From Tethybacter castelli (lineage in GTDB: Bacteria; Pseudomonadota; Gammaproteobacteria; Tethybacterales; Tethybacteraceae), in the NCBI GenBank assembly GCA_036679665.1, contig JAZHEJ010000044.1:1-46526 (forward strand): a DNA stretch of 46,526 nt, read 5' to 3'. Shown piece by piece: positions 37,229 through 46,349 of the stretch (position 1 is the stretch's first letter; the number at the start of each line of letters is the position of its first letter). The notes beneath the pieces were generated by a model. The model did no database searches and had not been told where the DNA came from. It saw nothing but the letters and a program-made list of their open reading frames with translations. A program made the position numbers and the translations under genes.

Positions 37229-38497
37229 TTATTCCTTGTTAAAAATGGCGAGAACTTCTTTTAGATCTGATCCAAAAAATTCCATAGGCAATCCCTTTTC
37301 TATTTCACCTGTTTTGCATATTTCGCCGTCTTTATCAAAATCAAGGTTTATAACTGCTGGCATAGTTGGGTTTTCCTTTAAACATGTGAAATATGCTACG
37401 GACACATCATTATGCGATAGTTGCTCTGTTGCAATCATCCGACTAATTCTTAATAGTAAGTTGCTACTGTGTGTTTCAACAATGGTTCCAACTTTCCTTT
37501 CTATCCACAAATCAGCAAAAAAATTGCCCAGAGCAAATTGCGCAGTTGGGTGGACTTGCGCTTCAGGTTGCTCCAATATTAAATGAGACCATTTGTGCAT
37601 AATCAATCCTTGTGTGACGATTGGTAGGCACTGGCTAGCCCCAAAACCAAATTCAGCAATATTCACTCTTGCCTTAGTCTGCCGATTAAAGGCACTAAAC
37701 TTGAAATGACTATCACCTATATGCTCATACTGAACCTCCACAATCCCTAAAATTTCAGATAAATACTTATCAAACAATTTCCTTTCCTTATCATCTTTTT
37801 GAAATATTTCAGCGTATAGTATAGGCAGGGTATATTCGCCTTCAGAACCAATATGGTTTGGGCGGAGAGTCTCTATATTAAAATCCTCCGGCAATATTTG
37901 CCTTATGGCTGAAATGTGTCGCAACGTAGAAATATTAGATCTAAGCGCTTCACAAGTGCGTTTTAAAACATAAACTTTTTTTGAGTTTTTTTCTGTGTCG
38001 TTGTCTGCTAGATAATAGTCTAATAAAGAAGAATTCGCAGTATTCAAGCGCTTATTTTGTAGTAATGTTTTTTTTTCAAACATAAGTTTCAATATATCAC
38101 TTCCATGAAAATACTTCTTTTTATTGAGATACACGAGCTTCCCACCTGTGGAATGCAAGATATCAGAATTATCAATTGTTTTAGACACCTTGTTCTCGAT
38201 GTAGCTACGCACTTTACTATCAAGAGATAGTTTTTGGTCTGCTGAAAGAGAATAAAAAAGCGTTCGTTTTTTTGTCCTGCGGTTTCTCATATTCGAATAG
38301 CTCAGTTTCACGTCTGTCGAAAAGGGAACAAGGAATTGCTCTTCGCGAACCAGCGATTGTTTCAACATTAATAAGAATTTAATTACAGAAGATTTTCCAG
38401 CGTTGTTTTCGCCAATTAAAATCGTAATCGGACGAAAACGCACAGTAATTTCGTCATCGAAGTGACGGAAATTAGAAAGTTTTAATTCTCTAAGCAT
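37229..38497 (-). CDS. AAA ATPase (OLD/RecF-like, AAA_15/21 type)
   Basis: 422 residues. Walker A GENNAGKSS at 29-37 and Walker B-like LILEQPEAQVHP near 300, then THSSNLLLR, as in SMC-type single-gene ATPases. Such ATPases commonly partner a nuclease or effector. Here the next gene is a PIN protein. It overlaps mod by 8 bp (38490-38497), so it is coupled to the methyltransferase. Confidence 0.8.
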   Translation of the reverse strand: MLRELKLSNFRHFDDEITVRFRPITILIGENNAGKSSVIKFLLMLKQSLVREEQFLVPFSTDVKLSYSNMRNRRTKKRTLFYSLSADQKLSLDSKVRSYIENKVSKTIDNSDILHSTGGKLVYLNKKKYFHGSDILKLMFEKKTLLQNKRLNTANSSLLDYYLADNDTEKNSKKVYVLKRTCEALRSNISTLRHISAIRQILPEDFNIETLRPNHIGSEGEYTLPILYAEIFQKDDKERKLFDKYLSEILGIVEVQYEHIGDSHFKFSAFNRQTKARVNIAEFGFGASQCLPIVTQGLIMHKWSHLILEQPEAQVHPTAQFALGNFFADLWIERKVGTIVETHSSNLLLRISRMIATEQLSHNDVSVAYFTCLKENPTMPAVINLDFDKDGEICKTGEIEKGLPMEFFGSDLKEVLAIFNKE

Positions 38498-41069
38498 TCT
38501 GTAGTGTGATAATTTTTAAACTTTCAATTCCTCTATTATCAACTATTTTAATGGCTATCCGTCTATTTTCACCTAATTCAAATGGTAAAGACACTATTCC
38601 TTTATATACTTCTATGGTATCTAAATCTATTTCGGCTTTAAGATTTTTGGCAAGTTTCGTCCAACCACCTTGGCTATTTTCCATTGGAAAAAAAACTTGG
38701 CGTGGAAATAAACACCTGCCATCGTAGTCAGTATCCAGCATCCAAAGCGAAATTTTGTCTTTATTTCCAGATTCAAGTTTGCCAGTCACTGTATTAAAGT
38801 AGTCAAATCCCCGAACAGTCACCTGCCATTGCCCAGTTGTCGGACCTTTTCTGATTTGTTCTACGAAAACATCCGGCTGTCCTACCAACCAAAAGGATTC
38901 GTTACTTGATCGCTTCTTTTTCAAGTCTTCTGTTAACAGATCATTGTTCATTTGAGCTTTTAGTAATGTGACACCTGGCCAAATAGCTTCTTCAATGTCT
39001 TTGGCAGCCTCTGGATCGAATTGAAAAGCCGCGAAGAGAATAAACTCAGGCTTAGGCTTTAGCATGCCCGCGTCTTGCAGGGCTAGTTCCACCTGTCGCT
39101 GTTCCAGCGGTGCAAATTCCGAACCAAAAGACACGACTATTCTTGGGTAAGAAGAACTGTCTGGTATATTTTTTAGTTCGCCGTCGGCGTGTAGATATCG
39201 ACAAGCAGGTAATGCTTCTAAGCGGGAAAAATGTATTAGTTTACCATCCCGGCTTCGAACTCCACTCTTTAATAATTCAATTCGCCAATCTGCTTGACGT
39301 TGAGTCTCTCCTGAACGCGCTACAGTAGCATCGACATTTTGCGCTTGGTAATCCGCAGGATCATCTAAATCCTTGACCGCTGGAGCGGGGACAGCTTCAA
39401 CTGTAAACGGACCGCAAACCCTTTTTTTATTAGATTCGATTAGCGGCTGATCATACAAGGTTCGTGAATTCGCGTGACGAATAATCGCCTCTTCAATTTT
39501 CTCCTTGGTCATTCCTTCTTTAATATCCGGATTATCAGCAATCGATTTGCGCGTTATGTAGGGGACAGTTTTGTATTTAAAACCGCTGCTGATCCCTTCA
39601 GCAGGGTGGGCTAAACTATAGTAATCATAAACCGAAGTCATGAGTCGCTGTCTAGCTAAAGCTAAAGCCACACGCGAAGTATCGCAAGTAATCCAGCGTC
39701 TTCCCCATTTTTCAGATACATAAGCGGTTGTTCCACTTCCACACGTGGGATCAAAGACAATATCGCTTGGGTCGGTACACATCAGCATGCACCGTTCAAT
39801 TACTTTTGGACGTGTTTCCACTACGTACCTCTTGTCAAAACCAAAACCCATGGTGTCTAACCAGATTTCAGCCATAACTTTCACCGGATTGTCTAAAATA
39901 TAGTCTTTATATCGCAATTTATTGCCAACTTTCACTATGCGTCCAGAATTTCTAAGCGCATTCATACCATCAGGCCAGCTTAATTTCCAGTGACTGTTCC
40001 TATCTGGCCTGAATATTTCTCCTTCAAATTCAAACGGGGTATCTTGTTTAGCTGAACCAGCGCTTTCTAAACTTGCTAATCCAAATATCTTGGCACCTTC
40101 AGGAATTTGAGACAAATCTAGTTGTTGAGCTTTGGATAACGTATGACGCGTCCCATCGGGCAATTCATAATTAGACCAATAATTATCTGGTCGTTTTTCA
40201 ATAAACAGGCGACGATACTTTATTTCTGTCTTATTTTTCGAATACCATAGCAAATAATCGCATGTTCTACCTAGAACACTGGAAACCATACTGCCCGTTT
40301 TTGCAAATGCAATTGATCTGACAAAATTATTCACTCCAAATATTTCATCCATTATCAACCGTACGCGATGTACATTCTCTTCATTTATCTGTACAAATAC
40401 ACTCCCGGATTTCGCTAACAGCTCTCGCGTTAGTAAAAGCCGGTCGCGCAAGTAATTGAGATATGAATGAATACCCAGTTCCCAAGTGTCGCGAAAAGCT
40501 CTGATTTGCTCTGGTTCAGCAGTTAAATCACTATCTTTACCATCTTTTACATCGCGTTTACCGACAAAAGGTTGAAAATTGGAACTATATTTAATTCCGT
40601 AAGGAGGATCAATATAAATCATTTGAATTTTGTCAGCCATGCCTTCTTTTTCAATCAGAGAATTCATGACTAGCAGAGAGTCTCCTGCAATTAGACGATT
40701 ACTCCAGTTCTGAGCATGCCGGTAAAACTCAACCACATGGCGCCAAGGTAAGTCGCGCTCTGTGTCAAATAATGAAGGTTGGGCAGGTTCTTCTTTGGTC
40801 CGAACTGCTTTGATAATGGTTTGCGGATCAATTCTTTCGTGAACATGTAACGACACGGTGGGAACGTCAAAAGAAGTATGTTCGCTTTTGCTTGCCCATT
40901 GTAGTTGCGGATCTAAATGCGGGTCAAAGCTGTAGCGCCGTTGGTTTCCTAAATCGGGATCGGTATCAGGTGTTACCAGACCCACAAGAGGGTTGTTTTT
41001 CCGATCTTTATTGCGGTGTTCATATGTTTCTATACTCCGCTGTTTTACTGTTGATTTATTTTTCGCCAT
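38490..41069 (-). CDS. mod: Adenine-specific DNA methyltransferase (type III-like Mod)
   Basis: About 859 residues; the start is ATG at 41069 (a GTG at 41072 is possible). Motif IV DPPY (about 155) comes before motif I FDPTCGSGTT (about 445), the beta-class order of type III Mod enzymes. N6-adenine methylation of a short asymmetric site is the likely reaction. The C-terminal 400 residues are long for a Mod and probably include target recognition. It opens an eight-gene operon that ends with res. Confidence 0.9.
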   Translation of the reverse strand: MAKNKSTVKQRSIETYEHRNKDRKNNPLVGLVTPDTDPDLGNQRRYSFDPHLDPQLQWASKSEHTSFDVPTVSLHVHERIDPQTIIKAVRTKEEPAQPSLFDTERDLPWRHVVEFYRHAQNWSNRLIAGDSLLVMNSLIEKEGMADKIQMIYIDPPYGIKYSSNFQPFVGKRDVKDGKDSDLTAEPEQIRAFRDTWELGIHSYLNYLRDRLLLTRELLAKSGSVFVQINEENVHRVRLIMDEIFGVNNFVRSIAFAKTGSMVSSVLGRTCDYLLWYSKNKTEIKYRRLFIEKRPDNYWSNYELPDGTRHTLSKAQQLDLSQIPEGAKIFGLASLESAGSAKQDTPFEFEGEIFRPDRNSHWKLSWPDGMNALRNSGRIVKVGNKLRYKDYILDNPVKVMAEIWLDTMGFGFDKRYVVETRPKVIERCMLMCTDPSDIVFDPTCGSGTTAYVSEKWGRRWITCDTSRVALALARQRLMTSVYDYYSLAHPAEGISSGFKYKTVPYITRKSIADNPDIKEGMTKEKIEEAIIRHANSRTLYDQPLIESNKKRVCGPFTVEAVPAPAVKDLDDPADYQAQNVDATVARSGETQRQADWRIELLKSGVRSRDGKLIHFSRLEALPACRYLHADGELKNIPDSSSYPRIVVSFGSEFAPLEQRQVELALQDAGMLKPKPEFILFAAFQFDPEAAKDIEEAIWPGVTLLKAQMNNDLLTEDLKKKRSSNESFWLVGQPDVFVEQIRKGPTTGQWQVTVRGFDYFNTVTGKLESGNKDKISLWMLDTDYDGRCLFPRQVFFPMENSQGGWTKLAKNLKAEIDLDTIEVYKGIVSLPFELGENRRIAIKIVDNRGIESLKIITLQNA

Positions 41070-41072
41070 CAC

Positions 41073-41397
41073 ATCAAAATATTAAAAAATATCGCTTTAT
41101 AGATATAGACGTGAAACCATGATTGCGTTAATACAATTAGTAAAGTTCGTTAACTGAAAGCGTTTCTAGAATAACATCACTATATCACAATATACTACGG
41201 CGTCTATGTGAGAAGTTATAAAAAGAACATGAATTATTTCTGCGACTTAAATCAAACAAGCGGCTTATCTTATCGGATCTAAACAAAGTAAATCGCTGTC
41301 TCGCCGATTGCGTAGTTGTTTAATTCCTAACAAAAGCATCTTGGCTATACGATGTTTGCAAAAGTCTAGTAAGTACTAATTATTAAATCGATTACGC
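41073..41397. other. Intergenic, right end of the accessory block
   Basis: About 325 AT-rich bases between mod and the sugar operon. The promoter of the eight-gene operon must lie here. I see no gene, tRNA fragment or attachment site. Confidence 0.5.
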
Positions 41398-42258
41398 TTA
41401 CTCCAAGCTGACTTTATAGACCTGCTCCGCGGTTCCGTGAGCAATCGCGTTAGCTTCATCTTCAGACAATCCAGCAAGTATTTCACGCGTAACCTTGATC
41501 CAGTCAGCAATACCATTGGCTAGATTTACCACCGGCCAGTCGCTACCCCACACCATACGGTGCGGGCTGAATTTTTCCAACACATAATCCACGTACGGCC
41601 GAATGGTCTCCAGCGTGGCAGGCTTGTCTCCGCAATAGGCGAGCAACCCGGACAGCTTGCAGTAGACGTGCGGTAGTTCGGCCAGCGCATCGATACCTTG
41701 CTGCCACGCCTTTATATCGCCACCGACAATATCTGGCACCCCACAATGATTGAGCACCAGCGTGGTGTTGTCACAAGCGCGGGAAAATTCTGCGGCAATG
41801 CCCAGCTGACGCTGTAAATAACAGATGTCGAACACTTTGTTGCGCGCCCCGATTTTTCTGACGTTGTTTCGAAACCCTTCTTCCTGCGACATCGCGTCGT
41901 CAATAACATGCAAAATACGACGATACCCGACCACCGGCCATGCTTGGCAACTGTCTAGCCATTTATCAAAGTCAGCATCGCTTTCCGGGCGGCAAGTGGA
42001 AATCAAACCGCGGATGCCGCTATCATCATCATCGGCAAGCTTTGCAATCATACCATTTTCTTTTTTGTAGTCGGTGTCGTCGGCGGCAGTTTCCATAAAC
42101 AGCGTCCCGCCCACTCCTAAGCCTGCGGTCAATTGCCGATAATCGTCCAGCGTAAAGCTTTTGTTTGCCAGCGCGGGCAGGCCATCGGTCCAGCCGTAGC
42201 TGATGCTATCGGCATACAGCAGATGCTGGTGAGTGTCAAGTAGTGAAGGTTGTGTCAT
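41398..42258 (-). CDS. Amidohydrolase, fuconolactonase-like (COG3618)
   Basis: 286 residues with DTHQHL (metal-binding His pair), NHCG and WGSDWPV, the signature of the amidohydrolase family that includes L-fucono-1,5-lactonase. It would hydrolyse a sugar lactone in the cytoplasm. It lies 21 bp after the enolase-superfamily gene, with AGGAG about 10 bp before the ATG. Last gene of the sugar operon. Confidence 0.85.
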   Translation of the reverse strand: MTQPSLLDTHQHLLYADSISYGWTDGLPALANKSFTLDDYRQLTAGLGVGGTLFMETAADDTDYKKENGMIAKLADDDDSGIRGLISTCRPESDADFDKWLDSCQAWPVVGYRRILHVIDDAMSQEEGFRNNVRKIGARNKVFDICYLQRQLGIAAEFSRACDNTTLVLNHCGVPDIVGGDIKAWQQGIDALAELPHVYCKLSGLLAYCGDKPATLETIRPYVDYVLEKFSPHRMVWGSDWPVVNLANGIADWIKVTREILAGLSEDEANAIAHGTAEQVYKVSLE

Positions 42259-42279
42259 TATTCATTGCTCCTGTGTTGC

Positions 42280-43407
42280 TTAAAGAACTTTGAAGGTTGC
42301 GTCATCGATGAAATTCCAGTCCAACTCGATGCCAAGGCCCGCTCCGGTCGGCAAGGTGGCAATACCTTTGTCGATCGGTAACGGCTTGCTCAAACCGAAC
42401 GCGAACTTGTTCAGCGGCCACAGCAGTTCGAAGTAGGTTGAGTTGAGCACCGACGCGCACACGTGCAAATTCACCAGCTCAAGCGGATGGAATATTGAAG
42501 TGTGGATTTCGCAGTTCATATGGAAAGCCTCGGCGGTGCGCGCGGTCTTGATCGTACCGGTTATCCCTCCGGTCCAAGAAACATCGGCGCGCACCGCGTC
42601 AACCACTCGTTCACCGATACATTGCGCCACGGAATACGGATGCTTGGCCAGCACCTCGGTTCCCACCACCGGGATATCCAACACCCTTGTAAGCTCTTTT
42701 AGCGCACCAAACGCTTCGTCCGGCAACGGTTCTTCATACCACAGATAATCAAGCTGTTCGGCCAACCTTCCCATCTTGATCGCTTCTTCTAGCGTATAAG
42801 GCGCGACCGGATCGGACATCAGCGTAAAGTCGGGGCCGACCGCCGCGCGAACCGCGCGATGAATTTCCATATCCTCTTGCAACGACTTGCCCGGCGGATG
42901 GATTTTGTATGCCTGCAAACCGGCATCGCGCACCGCGCAAGCTTCGTCGGCATAGGCTTTGGCATCGGTTAGCGCGAGTGATGACGCATAGACCGGCACC
43001 TGCTCACGGCCTCCGCCTAAATACCGCCACAGCGGCTGGCCGGCATCTTGGGCGGCGATGATCCACAAGCAACAGTCGGCCGGTCCATAGCTGTAAATCG
43101 GCAGATGGTGCCACCAGCGATCCGCGGTGCGCCATTGATGCCACAGCAGTTCGCGATCCAACGCGTTGTTACCGACCAAAAACGGGCGCAGCGACGAAGC
43201 GGCCAGATGTCCGGAGCCTAACGCGGAGCGTCCGGCGAACCCGAACATCGACGCCCGCTGACCGCTTATTGTGGTCAGCGTATATACCAAAAACTCAAGC
43301 GCGTCCAACGTGGTGTCGCCGCGCATACCTACTCCGTCGTCTTGGGCGACGCGACAGCAACGAATTTCCAATTCGTCGATAATCAATTTTGCGTCAGAAT
43401 TTGCCAT
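42280..43407 (-). CDS. Mandelate racemase/muconate lactonizing family dehydratase
   Basis: 375 residues from the ATG at 43407, which overlaps the rraA-family stop by 14 bp; a longer frame upstream only reads through that gene. Candidate catalytic elements: YKIHPP (Lys), LMSDPV (metal Asp), YEEPLP (Glu), GTEV (Glu) and EIHTS (His). Members dehydrate sugar acids. The neighbours (lactonase, mutarotase, aldolase) suggest L-fuconate or L-rhamnonate as substrate, though I cannot choose between them. Confidence 0.82.
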   Translation of the reverse strand: MANSDAKLIIDELEIRCCRVAQDDGVGMRGDTTLDALEFLVYTLTTISGQRASMFGFAGRSALGSGHLAASSLRPFLVGNNALDRELLWHQWRTADRWWHHLPIYSYGPADCCLWIIAAQDAGQPLWRYLGGGREQVPVYASSLALTDAKAYADEACAVRDAGLQAYKIHPPGKSLQEDMEIHRAVRAAVGPDFTLMSDPVAPYTLEEAIKMGRLAEQLDYLWYEEPLPDEAFGALKELTRVLDIPVVGTEVLAKHPYSVAQCIGERVVDAVRADVSWTGGITGTIKTARTAEAFHMNCEIHTSIFHPLELVNLHVCASVLNSTYFELLWPLNKFAFGLSKPLPIDKGIATLPTGAGLGIELDWNFIDDATFKVL

Positions 43408-44047
43408 ATTTACGGTAGGCTTCCTGGGGATCAACGCCGGCGATGATCGCGGTGCGCACTTTGTTCTCAGTTTGCATCGCGACACTCGCCGCAGCGATGA
43501 CTTCGTCAATGTCGCCGGCGGGGATTCTCACCATACCGTCGCGATCGCCATGCATCCAGTCTCCGGGGCACACTTGCACGTCGCCGATTTTGATCTCAAC
43601 GTTAGCGCCGGTGGGAAGCCAGGTGCCGACAATATCGCACGGGGTATGAAAGGTGCGCCAGCAGATAAATCCCAGCTTCATAATCGCGTTGGCGTCGCGC
43701 AGCGCGCCGTCAACCACGCAACCGCGCACTTTTTTACGCAGCAAAGTCTCAGCCGACAGCTCGCCCATCTGGGCGACTTTTTGATTATGGGGTTGGCTGA
43801 CCCAGACATGACCGGGCTTGGCCTGCGACAATAAACCGGTCCAGGCCAAGAGCGTATCGTGCGCTGACGCATCAGGATCCAGTCGGCCTTCAACCGTAAA
43901 GGCCGGGCCGCACAGCACCGCCTCAGGCTGAAGCGGAGTGATTCGCGCCGGCAGGGCAAAATCGCGCAGGCCCCGTTCTCGCATGACATCGTGCAAGATA
44001 CTGGTATAGCATTTTTCCAGCGCGTCTAGTCGTTCATCATCAGTCAT
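43394..44047 (-). CDS. RraA-family aldolase/decarboxylase-like protein
   Basis: 217 residues with GELSAETL, VDGALRD and WMHGDRDGMVRIP, the core of the RraA/HMG aldolase family (formerly annotated as dimethylmenaquinone methyltransferase). In sugar operons it likely cleaves a keto-acid intermediate. It overlaps the mutarotase gene by 8 bp and the dehydratase by 14 bp. Confidence 0.85.
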   Translation of the reverse strand: MTDDERLDALEKCYTSILHDVMRERGLRDFALPARITPLQPEAVLCGPAFTVEGRLDPDASAHDTLLAWTGLLSQAKPGHVWVSQPHNQKVAQMGELSAETLLRKKVRGCVVDGALRDANAIMKLGFICWRTFHTPCDIVGTWLPTGANVEIKIGDVQVCPGDWMHGDRDGMVRIPAGDIDEVIAAASVAMQTENKVRTAIIAGVDPQEAYRKYGKF

Positions 44048-44369
44048 GGTGAAAGACTTCGTCCATCATCGCCCACCACTCGCCCGGTTTGCGCGTTTCC
44101 AGCGGTTCTTGACACGGCATGCAGATTTCCCACCATTCTTGGGTACGCGGATCAGCCGCCATGAGCTTGGCGTCCGCGTCGAAGTCGGTACCGGTATATT
44201 CCCAGTACCCGAACAACAAGTTCTCCGGTTGCTTGAGATAGATCGAATAATTGGTTATGTTGCACTCGCTGATCTTCGCCAGAATATCAGGCCAGACAGC
44301 CGCATGCAACTGTTTATATTTTTCAATGTGCTCTTCTTTGAGCTTTACCACCATACCCATTCTTTGCAT
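44040..44369 (-). CDS. L-rhamnose/L-fucose mutarotase (RhaM-like)
   Basis: 109 residues, the family size, with RMGMVVKLKEEHIEKYKQLH, HAAVWPDIL, NYSIYL and the C-terminal EWWAMMDEVFH. It interconverts sugar anomers. A strong Shine-Dalgarno sequence (AAAGGAGC) lies 7 bp before the ATG at 44369. Confidence 0.9.
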   Translation of the reverse strand: MQRMGMVVKLKEEHIEKYKQLHAAVWPDILAKISECNITNYSIYLKQPENLLFGYWEYTGTDFDADAKLMAADPRTQEWWEICMPCQEPLETRKPGEWWAMMDEVFHHD

Positions 44370-44408
44370 GCGTTTGCTCCTTTTGGTTATCTACTCATAC
44401 TATACCAT

Positions 44409-45500
44409 TTAGTCGCCTAGCGCCTCGCCACTTTGCGCATTAAACAGATGCGCCTTGTCCTTGTCGATCAAAAATGTCATTTGCTCGTTGGGGACTACCG
44501 GGCGCGGGTGGAACATTTTGGCCTGAATTTCCTGGCCGGAAATTTCTGTGAACACCAGCGATTCGGCGCCTAGCGATTCGCTCAAAACGGTGCGCAGTTG
44601 GAGCTTGGCGGCACTTTGCGCTTTGGTCATACTGTGGCCTTCCGGCGCGATGTCGTCCGCACGCAGACCGTAAATCACCCGCTCGCCTTCGGTTACCTTG
44701 CCGACCAAGCGGGCGGGTACCGGAACTTCGGTACCGTCGGCGAACCTGACTTGATTGGCCACGATTTGCCCCGGAATTTGATTCATCGGCGGCGAACCGA
44801 TAAAACTGGCCACAAAGGCGTTGACCGGATGGCTAAATATTTCCATTGGCGTGCCGACTTGTTCGATTCGTCCGTCTTTCATCACCACCATTCGGTCGGC
44901 CAAAGTCATCGCCTCAACTTGATCATGAGTTACGTACACCACGGTCGTTTTAACCTGCTGGTGCAGTTTTTTGATTTCGGTCCGCATCAGCACCCGCAAC
45001 TTGGCATCAAGATTTGACAGCGGTTCGTCGAACAAAAACACCTGCGGATGACGGACAATCGCCCGGCCCATCGCCACGCGCTGGCGTTCACCGCCGGACA
45101 GCTCCGCCGGGATGCGCTCAAGCATCTTTTCGATTCCTAAGATCGATGCGGCCTCTTTGACCCGGGCCTCAACAACATCCTCAGGCTGCTTGGCGATCAC
45201 CAGGCCGAAGCCCAGATTCTGGGCTACGGTCATATGCGGATACAGCGCGTAGTTCTGGAACACCATCGACACGTTGCGTTTGCGCGGCGGCAAGTTGTTT
45301 ACGACCGTGTCGCCGATACTGATCTTGCCGGCGCTGATTTCTTCCAAGCCGGCGATCATGCGCAACGTGGTCGATTTACCGCAGCCTGACGGCCCAACCA
45401 AGACAATAAATTCATTGTGGTCGATGGCCAGATTTATGCCGCACACCACTTCAAGATTGCCGTAGCGCTTGATGATATTCGCAAGTTCAATACTCGCCAT
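44409..45500 (-). CDS. Sugar ABC transporter ATPase (UgpC/MalK type)
   Basis: 363 residues: GPSGCGKST (Walker A), LSGGERQRVAMGRA (signature), FLFDEPLSNLDAKL (Walker B) and a C-terminal OB-like regulatory domain. It powers import through the permeases encoded just upstream, 3 bp away. Confidence 0.93.
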   Translation of the reverse strand: MASIELANIIKRYGNLEVVCGINLAIDHNEFIVLVGPSGCGKSTTLRMIAGLEEISAGKISIGDTVVNNLPPRKRNVSMVFQNYALYPHMTVAQNLGFGLVIAKQPEDVVEARVKEAASILGIEKMLERIPAELSGGERQRVAMGRAIVRHPQVFLFDEPLSNLDAKLRVLMRTEIKKLHQQVKTTVVYVTHDQVEAMTLADRMVVMKDGRIEQVGTPMEIFSHPVNAFVASFIGSPPMNQIPGQIVANQVRFADGTEVPVPARLVGKVTEGERVIYGLRADDIAPEGHSMTKAQSAAKLQLRTVLSESLGAESLVFTEISGQEIQAKMFHPRPVVPNEQMTFLIDKDKAHLFNAQSGEALGD

Positions 45501-45503
45501 CAG

Positions 45504-46349
45504 CTAGCCTTTCATCCCGCCAAACGACAAGCCGGCGATCAAGTGTTTTTGCACAATATAAGTCAACACCAGCGCCGGCACAATGATGATCACCGCCATC
45601 GCGCACATCCCGGCCCAATCCAAGGTGAACTGCGACGTGAAGTCCATCAGGCCTACCGGTAAAGTTTTGGAATCGGTCGAGCGGGTAAGCTGACTAGCCA
45701 ACGCGTACTCGTTCCAACTGGTTAAAAACGCGAACACGCCCGCCGCGGCGACACCCGGGCCGGCAAGCTTAAATTCTATTTTCCAAAACGCTTGCCAGCG
45801 CGTGCAACCGTCCACCTGCGCCGCCTCGGACAGCTCCTTGGGTATCTGCCGGAAAAAACCGTCGGTCAGCCAGATCGTAAACGGGATGTTCAAGGCGACA
45901 TAAACGACAATCAGCCCGAATTTGGCGTCGATGATTCCCAATTTGCTCCACAAGATAAACACCGGCAACGACAATGCGATGCCCGGCACCGCGCGCGACA
46001 GCATCAAGCCTAAAAACAGACCGTTTTTGATCGGAAAGCGAAAGCGGGCAAAAGAATATCCTCCCGCGGTGCCGATCGCCAGCGCGATCACGGTGCTAGT
46101 TAGCGCGATGATCATCGAGTTGCTAAAGTAATCGGCGACCGGTATCGCAACTTGCTCGTCGCCTAAGCCGAACATGGTGCGAAAGTTATCCAGCGACAGT
46201 TTTTCCGGCCACCAGATCGCGGGCTTGGCCAAGATTTCGCGGTTGGGCCGAAAAGCCGACAACACCACCCACAAACCCGGTACGCACATCACCATCATCA
46301 GCAAAAAAGTGGCAATCCAGGACAAAACTTTCGAAACGTTGCGGTTCAT
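45504..46349 (-). CDS. Sugar ABC transporter permease (MalG/UgpE type)
   Basis: 281 residues, about six membrane segments, with the EAA loop as EAAQVDGCTRWQAFWKI. The ATG overlaps the stop of the preceding permease gene by 4 bp (46346-46349). A 77-bp piece of its 5' part is repeated at the right edge of the window. Confidence 0.92.
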   Translation of the reverse strand: MNRNVSKVLSWIATFLLMMVMCVPGLWVVLSAFRPNREILAKPAIWWPEKLSLDNFRTMFGLGDEQVAIPVADYFSNSMIIALTSTVIALAIGTAGGYSFARFRFPIKNGLFLGLMLSRAVPGIALSLPVFILWSKLGIIDAKFGLIVVYVALNIPFTIWLTDGFFRQIPKELSEAAQVDGCTRWQAFWKIEFKLAGPGVAAAGVFAFLTSWNEYALASQLTRSTDSKTLPVGLMDFTSQFTLDWAGMCAMAVIIIVPALVLTYIVQKHLIAGLSFGGMKG

